From assembly GCF_007828045.1 (NCBI RefSeq), contig NZ_VITN01000028.1, positions 1 through 64,000 on the forward strand: 64,000 bases of DNA, read 5' to 3'. The position numbers and the translations under genes are program-made. The notes under the pieces are model-generated. The model did no database searches, was not told where the DNA came from, and saw nothing but the letters and a program-made list of their open reading frames with translations. How positions within the stretch are numbered: the first letter of the stretch is position 1; each line of letters begins with the position of its first letter. This document shows positions 33,998 through 42,838 of this stretch, one piece after another. The stretch is from Nitrospirillum amazonense (GTDB lineage: Bacteria; Pseudomonadota; Alphaproteobacteria; Azospirillales; Azospirillaceae).

Positions 33998-34844
33998 GCC
34001 GCTGGGCGAACAGCCACTCCCGCCAGCCGGCCGCCAGGATCATGTCTGGCGGCAACCGGTGCTCCATCCCCTGATAACGCACGAAGACGGGCGCACCGCC
34101 GGCGGCGGCCACCGCCTCCGCCCAGGCATGGTCGGCAGCGTAGGGGTTCTCGGTGTCGTGGTCGCCATGCACCTGCAGGGTGGGCACGGTCGCCACCCCG
34201 GCGGCCCGCGCCCGGTCCGGCGGCACGGACGAGAAGGCGACCGCCGCGGCGAAGCGCCCGGGTTTGGCCACCAGCGCGTCCAGCGCCGCCGACGCCCCCA
34301 TGGAGAAGCCCACAATATAGATCCGCGCCGGGTCGACCGGCAGACGGCCCGCCAGGTCGTCCACCAAGGCCAGCACCGCAGGCAGGGAGATGCCGGGGTG
34401 GGATGCCAACAGGCCGTCGCCGCCTGGGGCGTAGTCGGCGCTGCGCGCGTCCACCTGCGGCACCACCACATAGGCGGGGAAGCGGCGGCGCAGGTCGGGC
34501 AGGGCCCAGGCCTTGGCGAAGCCGGTCATCTGCCCGGCATTGTCCTGGCCGATGCTGCCGGAGCCGTGCAGGACCACCACCAGGGGCAGCTTGGCCGCCA
34601 TGGGTTGGGCCGCCACCGTGGCCGGCGCCAGCAGGCGATAGGGCACGGTGCGGCCATCGGGGGCGGTGTAGGTCTTGGCCACGAAGTCGTCGCTGAGCGG
34701 CGCCTTGATGACCTCGTCCACCGCCTTGAGGTCGGCCGGCAGAGGGGCGTAGGGCAGGGTCCGTTCCTCGACGCGGCCGGCTTCCGCCTGGGCCCCTGAA
34801 GCCAGCGCCATCATCGACAACGCCACCAAACCTGTCCGCAGCAC
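33969..34844 (-). CDS. Secreted alpha/beta hydrolase (esterase/PHB-depolymerase-like)
   Basis: A 291-residue protein with signal peptide (ALSMMALASGAQA). The hydrolase core shows VVVLHGSGSIG, the nucleophile GFSMGAS (Ser near residue 175), an acid in HGDHDTENPY and a late His in YQGMEHRLP. The layout matches small polyhydroxybutyrate-depolymerase/feruloyl-esterase-like secreted esterases. It lies 14 bases downstream of eutC on the same strand and could be co-transcribed, although a link to ethanolamine is not obvious; release of ethanolamine from esters would be one possibility. Confidence 0.8.
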   Translation of the reverse strand: MLRTGLVALSMMALASGAQAEAGRVEERTLPYAPLPADLKAVDEVIKAPLSDDFVAKTYTAPDGRTVPYRLLAPATVAAQPMAAKLPLVVVLHGSGSIGQDNAGQMTGFAKAWALPDLRRRFPAYVVVPQVDARSADYAPGGDGLLASHPGISLPAVLALVDDLAGRLPVDPARIYIVGFSMGASAALDALVAKPGRFAAAVAFSSVPPDRARAAGVATVPTLQVHGDHDTENPYAADHAWAEAVAAAGGAPVFVRYQGMEHRLPPDMILAAGWREWLFAQRLTPAVPPRP

Positions 34845-34858
34845 GGCCGTCCCCTCCC

Positions 34859-35653
34859 TCAGTCCGCCAGCAACATGGGGGCGCGGCCATCGGCCAGCAA
34901 GCGGTCGCTTTCGTCCTTCAGGGCCACACCCGTCACCTGACGGCGCCGGGCCTCGCGCAGCAGCCAGGCCAGCTTGAAGGCCGCCAGGTCGTGGGAGAGG
35001 CCGCCGTCGCGAATATTGGACAGGCAGTTGCGTTCGGCATCCAGGCGGCCCGGGGCGGGGTTCAGGGTAAGGTAGACGCCCAGGCTGTCGGGGGCGGACA
35101 GGCCCGGCCGCTCCCCGATCAGCACGGCCACGGCATGGGCGCCCAGTGCCTGGCCCACCGCGTCGCCCAGCGCCACCCGCGCCTGGGACGCCACCACCAC
35201 CGGCGCCAGGCGCCAGCCCTCCCGCCGGACCCAGGGCAGGAAGGCGGCCAGCAGGGGCAGGGCCTGGCGGTGCACCGCTGTCGCCGACAGGCCGTCGGCG
35301 ATGACGATGGCCAGGTCCGGACGGGTCGTGGGCAAGGCCGTCAGAGCCTGCCGGCCCGCCGGATCCAGCAGACGGCCCAGATCCGGGCGGTTGAGGTAGG
35401 TGGCGCGGTCGGGTGCGGCGCTGTGCACGGCCACCGGCGCCAGATCCAGGACCGTCAGTTGCTCCACCAGGCCGGTGGCGTCGAACGGGGTGTGCACAGC
35501 GTCGCGCGCCCGGGCGTGAGCCAGGGCGAAGCGCAACACCTCCGCCGTCGGCAGGCTGTCGCCCGCCCGGCCCAGGGCGATGCGCGCCGGGGTGGCGGCG
35601 GCCAGGTGCGCCCAGGCGTCGGGCGTGACCGTCGGCTTGCCCATCAGCGCCAT
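34859..35653 (-). CDS. eutC: Ethanolamine ammonia-lyase small subunit EutC
   Basis: The small subunit of the adenosylcobalamin-dependent lyase that converts ethanolamine to acetaldehyde and ammonia. The 264-residue product has the EutC phrases TPARIALGRAGDSLPTAEVLRFALAHARARDAVH, VIADGLSATAVHRQALPLL and LLIGERPGLSAPDSLGVYLTL-like segment (AVLIGERPGLSAPDSLG), and AERNCLSNIRDGGLS. Its start overlaps the eutB stop by 10 bases (or uses the inner ATG at 35644). No eut microcompartment, reactivase EutA or aldehyde dehydrogenase gene is in the window, so this is the compact eutBC form seen in many soil proteobacteria. Confidence 0.93.
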   Translation of the reverse strand: MALMGKPTVTPDAWAHLAAATPARIALGRAGDSLPTAEVLRFALAHARARDAVHTPFDATGLVEQLTVLDLAPVAVHSAAPDRATYLNRPDLGRLLDPAGRQALTALPTTRPDLAIVIADGLSATAVHRQALPLLAAFLPWVRREGWRLAPVVVASQARVALGDAVGQALGAHAVAVLIGERPGLSAPDSLGVYLTLNPAPGRLDAERNCLSNIRDGGLSHDLAAFKLAWLLREARRRQVTGVALKDESDRLLADGRAPMLLAD

Positions 35654-37074
35654 CCCCGCAGCAAGGGCTGGCTGGGCGGCTGGGGCAGGGGCCGGCCGTC
35701 GGCGCCGGTGATGCCCATGGCGGTCAGCCAGGCCTCAAACTCCGGCGCGCGCTTCAGGCCCAACAGGCGGCGGACATAGAGGGCGTCATGAAAGGAGGTC
35801 GACTGGTAGTTCAGCATGATGTCGTCCGCCCCCGGGACACCCATGACGTAGGACACGCCGGCCGTGGCCAGCAGGGTCAGCAGCGTGTCCATGTCGTCCT
35901 GGTCGGCCTCGGCATGGTTGGTGTAGCAGACGTCGCACCCCAGCGGCAGGCCCAGCAGCTTGCCGCAGAAATGATCCTCCAGCCCGGCGCGGATGATCTG
36001 CTTGCCGTCATAGAGGTATTCCGGCCCGATGAAGCCGACCACCGTGTTGACCAGCAGGGGGCGGAACTCCCGCGCCACGGCGTAGGCCCGCGCCTCCAGC
36101 GTCTGCTGGTCCACGCCATGATGGGCGCCGGCGGACAGGGCGCTGCCCTGGCCGGTCTCGAAATACAGGACGTTGTCGCCCACCGTGCCGCGCTTGAGGG
36201 CCTGGGCCGCCTCCATGCCCTCACGCAGCAGGGCCAGGTTGACGCCGAAGCCCTGGTTGGCCGCCTGGGTGCCCGCCACCGACTGGAACACCAGATCCAG
36301 CGGCACGCCCCGGCTCATCAGCTCAATGCTGGTGGTGACGTGGGTCAGGATGCAGGCCTGGGTGGGGATGGCGAAGCGCTGGATCACCCCGTCGATCAGG
36401 CGCGCCAGGTCGGCCAGCGTCGACAGGCTGTCAGATACCGGGTTCAGGCCGATCACGGCGTCGCCGCAGCCATAGAGCAGCCCGTCCAGGATGCTGGCCG
36501 CCACGCCGGCGGGGTCGTCCGCCGGGTGGTTGGGCTGCAACCGCACGGCCAGTGTGCCGGGCAGACCAATGGTGTTGCGGAAGCGGGTGACGACGCGGCA
36601 CTTGCGCGCCGCCAGGATCAGATCCTGATTGCGCATGATCTTGGACACCGCCGCCGCCATTTCCGGCGTCAGGCCGGGGGCGAGGGCGGCCAGCGCGTCC
36701 GTCGTCGCCTGATCAGACAGCAGGTAATCCCGGAAGCCGCCGACCGTCAGGTGCGACACCGGGGCGAAGGCGGCCGCGTCATGCCGGTCCAGGATCAGGC
36801 GGGTGACCTCATCCTGCTCATAGGGCACCAGGGCCTCGGTCAGGAAGGTCTTCAGCGGCAGGTCGGCCAGGCACATCTTGGCCGCCACGTTTTCCTCGGC
36901 CGACTGGGCGGCGATGCCGGCCAGCCGGTCGCCCGATCGGGGCGGCGTCGCCTTGGCCATCAGATCCTTGAGATCGGCGAATGTCCAGGTTCGGGCGCCC
37001 AAGGCGATGCGGTACGGCGCGCGTCCAACCAAGCCCACATCTCCCCTGACAGGCATCATGGCGGGGCCGATCAT
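35644..37074 (-). CDS. eutB: Ethanolamine ammonia-lyase large subunit EutB
   Basis: A 476-residue protein very close to known EutB in order of motifs: TFADLKDLMAKATPPRSGDRLAGIAA, NTIGLPGTLAVRLQPNHP, GLLYGCGDAVIGLNPVSD, NVLYFETGQGSALSAGAHHG, NTVVGFIGPEYLYDGKQIIRAGLEDHF and GDDIMLNYQSTSFHD-like ADDIMLNYQSTSFHD. It forms the substrate- and cobalamin-binding barrel of the lyase. The start is uncertain: ATGs at 37074, 37059 and 37056 are all possible and none has a good Shine-Dalgarno. It is divergent from the putative metalloprotease gene. Confidence 0.95.
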   Translation of the reverse strand: MIGPAMMPVRGDVGLVGRAPYRIALGARTWTFADLKDLMAKATPPRSGDRLAGIAAQSAEENVAAKMCLADLPLKTFLTEALVPYEQDEVTRLILDRHDAAAFAPVSHLTVGGFRDYLLSDQATTDALAALAPGLTPEMAAAVSKIMRNQDLILAARKCRVVTRFRNTIGLPGTLAVRLQPNHPADDPAGVAASILDGLLYGCGDAVIGLNPVSDSLSTLADLARLIDGVIQRFAIPTQACILTHVTTSIELMSRGVPLDLVFQSVAGTQAANQGFGVNLALLREGMEAAQALKRGTVGDNVLYFETGQGSALSAGAHHGVDQQTLEARAYAVAREFRPLLVNTVVGFIGPEYLYDGKQIIRAGLEDHFCGKLLGLPLGCDVCYTNHAEADQDDMDTLLTLLATAGVSYVMGVPGADDIMLNYQSTSFHDALYVRRLLGLKRAPEFEAWLTAMGITGADGRPLPQPPSQPLLRGWR

Positions 37075-37202
37075 GACATCGAATGCCGCCGTGGAGAAGG
37101 TGGCCGCGCGACGAGTGGCCCCAGCCTGGCACCGGCAAGCGGCCTACGGCGCCGGACCCATGTCCTGATATTTTGACGGTATGATTGAGGGGAGGCGCGG
37201 AC

Positions 37203-38282
37203 ATGAACGGATCGATGTATTCCGCCGTCGTTGGGGCGTGTCTTTTCCTGGCTGGCACCACCTGGGCCCAGGCCGGGACGGCCATGGCCCAGGCGCCGGT
37301 GTCGCTGGCGCTCGACACGTCGGAGGCAGACGAGGCCCTGCGCATCCTGGACAAGAGCGCGGCGCATGAGCCGGTCGCGACGGCGGATTGGAACCGCTTG
37401 TTCGCGACACGGCCCTATCAGTGGCTGAAGGCCCGGGAGGCGGCCATGGGACGCCCCCTTTCCGACGAGGACTTCCAGCGCTTCCTGTTGTCGCCGGAGG
37501 CGGCGGCACAGCGGTCGGATTGGGCATCGACCCTGGCCGCCATGAAACAGGCGGACATGGCCCGGCTGGGCGCCGGGGTTCTGGCGTGGCTGCCGCCGGG
37601 CGCCAGCATCCGTGCCCAGGTGTTCCCGGAAATCAAGCCGCAGCGCAACAGCTTCGTCTGGAAAAAGCCTGCCACGGCGGCGGCGGATGAGGACGGCGGC
37701 CCGGCCATCTTCCTGGCCGTCAACCGGCAATCGCGCGACCAGTTCGAGAACACGGTGGCCCATGAATGCCACCACATCGGCCTGGAAAGCCTGGCGGCGC
37801 GGCAGGAAGAACTGCAAGCGGGGCTTCCCGCCAATGTGAAACGCGCCGTGACCTGGCTCAGCGCCTTCGGGGAGGGGGAGGCGATGCTGGCCGCCGCCGG
37901 CGCCGACCGGCATCCCCATTGGGAGGATGACGCCCCCGTCCGCGCCCGCTGGGACGGCGACATGCAGCGCTTCGCCGCCGACCTCGACGCCATCCAGCAA
38001 TTGCTGCTGGACATCCTGGACGACAAGCTGATTCAGGACGCGGACATCATGAAGCGCGCGGCCCCGTTCTGGGGCGATGCCCAGGGGGCCTGGTACACCG
38101 TGGGCTATGAGATGGCCGTGCTGGTGGAAAAGCGCTTCGGCCGCGCGGCCTTCAACGATTGCCTGCTTGACCCGCGCAAGCTGCTGGAACTCTACAACCA
38201 GCTGGCGCAGGAAGCCAACGCGCACGGCGCCCGGCTGGCCACCTGGTCACCGGATCTGATCAAGCGGCTGCAAGCCGGCTGA
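37203..38282 (+). CDS. Exported putative Zn-metallopeptidase (DUF5700/DUF2268-like)
   Basis: A 359-residue protein with signal peptide (AGTTWAQAGTAMAQA). It has an HExxH-type zinc motif, HECHHIG near residue 187, followed some 40 residues later by FGEGEAMLAAAG, where a Glu could be the third ligand. This fits putative zinc peptidases of the DUF5700/DUF2268 kind; I am confident of the zinc motif and less so of the family name. The start at 37203 has GGGGAGG eight bases upstream. It stands alone, divergent from eutB; target proteins are unknown. Confidence 0.7.
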   Translation: MNGSMYSAVVGACLFLAGTTWAQAGTAMAQAPVSLALDTSEADEALRILDKSAAHEPVATADWNRLFATRPYQWLKAREAAMGRPLSDEDFQRFLLSPEAAAQRSDWASTLAAMKQADMARLGAGVLAWLPPGASIRAQVFPEIKPQRNSFVWKKPATAAADEDGGPAIFLAVNRQSRDQFENTVAHECHHIGLESLAARQEELQAGLPANVKRAVTWLSAFGEGEAMLAAAGADRHPHWEDDAPVRARWDGDMQRFAADLDAIQQLLLDILDDKLIQDADIMKRAAPFWGDAQGAWYTVGYEMAVLVEKRFGRAAFNDCLLDPRKLLELYNQLAQEANAHGARLATWSPDLIKRLQAG

Positions 38283-38397
38283 CCCGGCGACCAGGCATCG
38301 AACGGGGCGCACCAAACGGGGCGCATGGAACGGGCGCGACAGTCGCGAAGTTATTGTGTACCAATGCCTTGGTAGACACCGTTCAAGGAACGTGCGC

Positions 38398-38883
38398 ATG
38401 ACGACCCATGAGGATGAACCGCCGGCGCCATCGTCGGTTTCCCGGGCCCTCATCCTCTTCGTCGTCCTGGTCCTGGGCATAGGATTGGCCATCGGCTACC
38501 TGACGGTGCCGGGCCAGTGGTATTTGCACTTGGCCAAGCCTGGCTTCACGCCGCCCAATTGGGTGTTCGCGCCCGCCTGGACCATCCTCTATGTGCTGGT
38601 CGCCATCGCCGGGTGGATGGTATGGCGGCGGGACAGGGACAGCCGGCCCATGCGGCTGTGGTGGATCCAGATGCTGCTGAATTTCTGTTGGTCGCCCATC
38701 TTCTTCGCTGCCCACCTGACGGGCTTGGCGCTGGCCGTCATCCTGTTGTTGCTGATCACCATCCTGGCCTTCATCGCCACGGCCTGGCGCGGCGACCGTA
38801 CCGCCGCCCTGTTGTTCCTGCCCTATGCCGCCTGGGTCGCCTTCGCCTCGGCGCTGAACGCGGGGATCTATTTCCTGAACTGA
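38398..38883 (+). CDS. tspO: TspO/MBR family membrane protein
   Basis: A 161-residue protein with five hydrophobic helices and the TspO signatures WYLHLAKPGFTPPNWVFAPAW and LLNFCWSPIFFAAH. TspO proteins bind porphyrins and similar molecules and modulate tetrapyrrole or stress responses in the bacterial outer or inner membrane. AAGGA lies about ten bases before the ATG at 38398. The N-terminal tail (about 17 residues, acidic/Pro-rich) is longer than in typical TspO. Single gene, with no operon partners visible. Confidence 0.93.
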   Translation: MTTHEDEPPAPSSVSRALILFVVLVLGIGLAIGYLTVPGQWYLHLAKPGFTPPNWVFAPAWTILYVLVAIAGWMVWRRDRDSRPMRLWWIQMLLNFCWSPIFFAAHLTGLALAVILLLLITILAFIATAWRGDRTAALLFLPYAAWVAFASALNAGIYFLN

Positions 38884-38958
38884 GATGTGCGACAAATTCT
38901 CCCGCACGCGATCTGCTCCGCGACGCAATACACCAACCCTTGCCGATCAGCACTATCG

Positions 38959-39864
38959 TCACAGATTGCCCTTGTATGTCGAGGCTGCGGTCGCCTGCAG
39001 CAGACGCCAGAGCGCCGACGCTGCCGGCCCATGAACGCGTCCGGCCTGACGCGCGGCGACGAGCTCAATCACGCCGCCGCGAAAATAACCGTTGACCAGA
39101 GAGATCAGCCGGCCTTCCTGCAATTCGGTATCGACAAGAAAATCCGGCATGTGGCCCCAGCCAAGACCCTGCAAGATAACTTCTTTCTTCATCAGTTGAT
39201 CACTAACCGTGCAGGTCCGCGCACCTTCAATGACGTAGTAGTTTCTTGCGGGCAAATTCTCCGCGCTGTCTCGAATGACGCACTGAACCAAGTCCCGCAT
39301 TCGTTCTGGCGACGCCTCCTCCACCGGAAAGGGCAGGAAATTCGGGGCGATTACGGGGATCAACCGAACACGGCGAAGGTCGATCGTCTCGAAGCGCGGA
39401 TCGCTCTGATCGACATGATGCAGGATCAGGTCTGCACGGCCCTCCAGCAGCAGTTCCCAAGGGCCGGAAATCGCGGCGAACTGAAGGTGTAGGCGGGTGG
39501 CGGGGCGTCCGTCAAAGAAGTCGCGCAGGAGTCGCAGCATTTCGGGAAGCGGCGACAGATCACCGATCACGACCCGTAACTCGCTTTCCTCGCCGGCGGC
39601 GAGTTGGGCCGCGTAGAGCTGAAGGTCCGCCATTTCCGTGAGCACGCGTCTGGCCCGCGCCAGGAATGCCTCTCCAGCGGGCGTAAGGACCATGCGGTAT
39701 CCGGCTCGATCAAACAGGGGAAAGCCGATCTGACGCTCAACGTTGGTGATGGCCGTATGCAGGGTTGGGTGCGTGCGGCCGAGCCGCAGCGCGGCGGCCT
39801 GCAGCGATCCTTCCGAGACAACGGCGTCGATCGAGCGGAGTTGGGCGAGCGTTAAACCATGCAT
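38959..39864 (-). CDS. LysR-family transcriptional regulator
   Basis: A 301-residue LysR protein: N-terminal winged helix-turn-helix LTLAQLRSIDAVVSEGSLQAAALRLGRTHPTLHTAITNVERQIG (residues about 4-50) and a C-terminal periplasmic-binding-protein-like effector domain. It is divergent from a quinone oxidoreductase gene, the usual LysR/target layout. Its codons are clearly less GC-biased at third positions than those of neighbouring genes, as are those of its partner, which suggests acquisition as a pair. Confidence 0.9.
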   Translation of the reverse strand: MHGLTLAQLRSIDAVVSEGSLQAAALRLGRTHPTLHTAITNVERQIGFPLFDRAGYRMVLTPAGEAFLARARRVLTEMADLQLYAAQLAAGEESELRVVIGDLSPLPEMLRLLRDFFDGRPATRLHLQFAAISGPWELLLEGRADLILHHVDQSDPRFETIDLRRVRLIPVIAPNFLPFPVEEASPERMRDLVQCVIRDSAENLPARNYYVIEGARTCTVSDQLMKKEVILQGLGWGHMPDFLVDTELQEGRLISLVNGYFRGGVIELVAARQAGRVHGPAASALWRLLQATAASTYKGNL

Positions 39865-39876
39865 GGTGGTAAAATC

Positions 39877-39888
39877 TACAATGTTGTA
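39877..39888. promoter_or_regulatory. Candidate LysR operator TACAA-TG-TTGTA
   Basis: A perfect TACAA/TTGTA inverted repeat lies 13 bases upstream of the LysR start and about 70 bases upstream of the oxidoreductase start, within an AT-rich divergent promoter region (39865-39956). It fits the autoregulatory site of a LysR regulator. Confidence 0.5.
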
Positions 39889-39956
39889 AGAAACTTTGTA
39901 AAATAACTTTATGCCCGCTGCATGTAGATCTCCTAAGAGGAAAGAAGGAGCCCCGC

Positions 39957-40937
39957 ATGCGCGCTATTGTCATAACCCGACCCGGCGGTCCCGAAGTTCT
40001 CAGTCTCGCCGAACGCCCGACACCGGAGCCACGAGCAGGCGAAGTTCTGATCGCGGTCAAAGCTTTCGGCTTAAACCGGGCGGAGCTTTATTTTCGGAGC
40101 GGCGCCTGGGGCGAGGTGGCGGAGATCAGCGGCATCGAGTGTGCCGGTGTCATTCAGACTGACCCCGAGGGTGGCTTTGCGCCCGGCCAAAAGGTCGTCG
40201 CTCTCATGGGCGGGATGGGACGTACACGTAACGGCTCCTACGCTGAGTTTGTGAGCGTGCCGCGCGAAAACGTTGTTGCCATCAACACTGATCTGCCTTG
40301 GGAAGAACTCGCAGCACTTCCTGAATCCTACGCCACTGCCTGGACCTGTCTGGTTGGGAATCTCCAACTGGCTTCCGCCCAGACGCTGGTGATCCGAGGA
40401 GCGACTTCCGCGCTGGGTCAAGCGGCCCTGAACATCGCGAATGGTCTGGGAGTCAGAACGGTCGCCACTACTCGTCGGGCTGAACGGGCCGAGATGCTGT
40501 ACCGACTTGGTGCGGCGCATGTCCTGATTGGCGCCAGCAAATTGGCTGCCGAGGTGCGGGACATCGCGCCGACCGGCGTGGATGCGGTGCTGGATCTGAT
40601 CGGCACGACGAGCGTGCTCGACTCTCTGGCAGCACTCCGGCGGGGTGGTCGCGTTTGCCTGGCCGGGTTTCTTGGCGGTGGCACGCCGTTGGACAAGTTT
40701 GATCCCGTCTTCCAAATGCCGAGCGGCGTTCATCTCAGCACATTCGCCAGCGCGTTCGCCTTCGGCACCCTGGAGTATCCGCTCGGAGTGATTCCGTTCC
40801 AGGACTTCGCCGACAATGTCGCTCGGGGGGCCTACCAGGCCAGGCCTGCTCGTGTATTTGGTTTTGCCGACATCCAGGCGGCGCACCGGCTGATGGAGAC
40901 GGACGCGGCCGGCGGGAAGGTGGTCTTGCGAGTTTAA
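39957..40937 (+). CDS. Zinc-independent quinone oxidoreductase-like MDR protein
   Basis: A 326-residue medium-chain dehydrogenase of the quinone oxidoreductase type: N-terminal GroES-like domain (AGEVLIAVKAFGLNRAELYFRSG; GIECAGVIQ) and Rossmann domain with VIRGATSALGQAALNIANGLGVRTVATTRR for NADPH. Catalytic-zinc Cys/His residues are absent, as in QOR proteins that reduce quinones or enones. AAGGAG precedes the ATG. It is divergent from the LysR regulator and presumably induced by it in response to an electrophile. Codon use is less GC-rich than the rest of the window. Confidence 0.88.
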   Translation: MRAIVITRPGGPEVLSLAERPTPEPRAGEVLIAVKAFGLNRAELYFRSGAWGEVAEISGIECAGVIQTDPEGGFAPGQKVVALMGGMGRTRNGSYAEFVSVPRENVVAINTDLPWEELAALPESYATAWTCLVGNLQLASAQTLVIRGATSALGQAALNIANGLGVRTVATTRRAERAEMLYRLGAAHVLIGASKLAAEVRDIAPTGVDAVLDLIGTTSVLDSLAALRRGGRVCLAGFLGGGTPLDKFDPVFQMPSGVHLSTFASAFAFGTLEYPLGVIPFQDFADNVARGAYQARPARVFGFADIQAAHRLMETDAAGGKVVLRV

Positions 40938-41064
40938 AAGATCGAGGGCACTTCCAACTGATATTAAAGCGATATCGCGCTTCAGTTTAGAACTCACCTG
41001 TGCGTGACGTGATGGATGTGGAAAAAACCGATAATCTATCTTATGGAAATTGTATCATGCCATT

Positions 41065-41095
41065 GGAAGGGACCCCGTTTCCGGCGGTCCCTTCC
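41065..41095. terminator. Stem-loop downstream of the tyrosinase gene
   Basis: GGAAGGGACC (41065-41074) pairs perfectly with GGTCCCTTCC (41086-41095), with an 11-base loop, 28 bases past the tyrosinase stop on the minus strand. There is no clear T tract on either side, so it may be a terminator or only a 3'-end stabilising hairpin. Confidence 0.5.
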
Positions 41096-41122
41096 AGGCA
41101 TCTCAGCTTATGCGGTCCAGGA

Positions 41123-42838
41123 TCACTGGGCCGGCTGCACCATCAGGCTGATCTTCTGGATTGTCAGGCCGGCATCGGCATTCATCGTCGGCTTCTCGCC
41201 GGTGCCCTCGCGGCCGGTGGTGGCTTCGAAGCTGACGGTGACGTCGGACAGGCTGGCCTTGCCGCCGGCGACCTCGCGCAGGGCGTCGGTGACGTCGAAG
41301 TCGTCGGTCTTGGGCCCCTGGTGCTCGGCATGCTTGGCGGCCGCAGCGCCCGACAGGCTGAAGAAGCTGATGGTGCCCACCTGCACGCGCTTCTTGGGGT
41401 CCTTGCTGTTCTCCAGGAACACGTCGAACATGGTGCCGGGGTGCGCCTTGTAGCTGATACCCTCCAGGATCAAATGGGTCTCGGTCGCCGCCGCGTTCCG
41501 CGGGGCCAGCGCGAAGGCCTGCAGCCGCGCCTTGTCACCGCCCTGGGGCATGGTGATCTTCACCTTGGTCTTGGCCTGGGTCAGCGCCAGCGGCTGGGAG
41601 GGCGCGTTCAACGGTTGGGGCTCCGCAAGCAGGCTTTCGGTGGCGGGCGCGTTGGGGGCCGGCCCATTAGGCGTCAACGGGTTGGGCGTCAACGGGTTGG
41701 GCGGCTGGTCGGCGGCCTTCACCGCCGCGGCGGCCAGCGCGACCGTCGAACCGGCACTGGCCACCAGCGTCTCGCCGGCGCCGCGGGCGCAGTTCGTTTC
41801 CTGCTCATATTTGTAGTCGACGATGGTGCCGTTGAACAGGTCGCGGACCGTGACCGTGAACTCCTTGCCGCTGGTGTCGACGAAGGAATAGGGCTGGTTC
41901 AGGAAGGCGTCGGTGTCCGGGTTCTGGTGGCCGCCGATATTGCTCCAGCAGCTCCACATCCGGTCGATGTTGGCGTGATGCGACCAGAACACCGGATCGT
42001 TGGAGGAATAGGGTACCGAGCCCATGTCCACCACCGGGCAGGTCACGCCCACGGTGCAGTGGACATAGCCGTGCACCCTGCCCTCGATATAGTTCTGGTA
42101 GGCGGTGAACTGCTTCAGCTTCAGCGCGGAATTGATGTTGGTGGAGTTGCCGTTCAGCGTGGCCTTGCCCGTCAGCCAGCCGGGCGCGCGACGGGCCTCA
42201 TACAGCGGGTTCGGCTGGGTCTTACCCGAACCGTCGACGTAGGTCTTGTCGATGAAGGCCGCTGGCATGGCCAGTTGGGCCGGGTTGCTATAGTCCCAAT
42301 ACGGCAGGCGCAAGGTCGGGTCGCCCGCGGCCGCCTGTAACTGCTTTTCGAAATACAGCAGGTACAGGCGGTGCCAGGCGAAGAACCAGGGCGTGCCGTG
42401 CTGGCAATTCGCCCACACGTCCTTGGCCACCTGGTCCGGCGGGGTCGTGTCCTGGATGCCCTTGAAATAGACCAGGTATTGCTGCGGCAGGCCCTGCGTG
42501 TTGTCGGCCACCGTGCCGAAAGGCGAATCCGGGCCGAAATAGCCATGGATGTTGGCCCAATACTCCCAGCTGGTGCGATACACGGCGCTGGCATGGTCGG
42601 CGCTATTGCGGGATTTCATGACGGCCACGGCCTTGCGCAGGCTGGCGACCTTGGCCGCGTCCTTGGCGAAGTCCTGCCAGCTGAGACGGATGCCGTCTGG
42701 GGATTTAGCTGAATCCTTGGCCGCCTCCGCGCTTGCCTCGGCATTGGACAGGGACGGGACGGCGAATGCCGTGGCGATGGCGAGGGCCGCCGTGCCGATC
42801 AGGCGACGGGCGGCGCGCGATGACGTGATGATGCGCAT
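41123..42838 (-). CDS. Exported tyrosinase/polyphenol oxidase with PPO-type C-terminal domain
   Basis: A 571-residue type-3 copper oxidase with a signal peptide (AIATAFAVPSLSNA). The CuA region holds CQHGTPWFFAWHRLYLLYFE (Cys-x-His as in plant and fungal enzymes with a Cys-His thioether), and CuB holds EGRVHGYVHCTVG and NDPVFWSHHANIDRMWSCW. After about residue 340 comes a Pro-rich linker with a tandem NPLTPNPLTPNG repeat (a 15-base DNA repeat near 41670-41700), then a beta-rich C-terminal domain (KVKITMPQGGDKARLQAFAL ... TDALREV) like the PPO1_KFDV domain of plant polyphenol oxidases, which may shield the active site until cleaved. Substrate is likely a phenol or catechol. It stands alone. 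Confidence 0.9.
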   Translation of the reverse strand: MRIITSSRAARRLIGTAALAIATAFAVPSLSNAEASAEAAKDSAKSPDGIRLSWQDFAKDAAKVASLRKAVAVMKSRNSADHASAVYRTSWEYWANIHGYFGPDSPFGTVADNTQGLPQQYLVYFKGIQDTTPPDQVAKDVWANCQHGTPWFFAWHRLYLLYFEKQLQAAAGDPTLRLPYWDYSNPAQLAMPAAFIDKTYVDGSGKTQPNPLYEARRAPGWLTGKATLNGNSTNINSALKLKQFTAYQNYIEGRVHGYVHCTVGVTCPVVDMGSVPYSSNDPVFWSHHANIDRMWSCWSNIGGHQNPDTDAFLNQPYSFVDTSGKEFTVTVRDLFNGTIVDYKYEQETNCARGAGETLVASAGSTVALAAAAVKAADQPPNPLTPNPLTPNGPAPNAPATESLLAEPQPLNAPSQPLALTQAKTKVKITMPQGGDKARLQAFALAPRNAAATETHLILEGISYKAHPGTMFDVFLENSKDPKKRVQVGTISFFSLSGAAAAKHAEHQGPKTDDFDVTDALREVAGGKASLSDVTVSFEATTGREGTGEKPTMNADAGLTIQKISLMVQPAQ

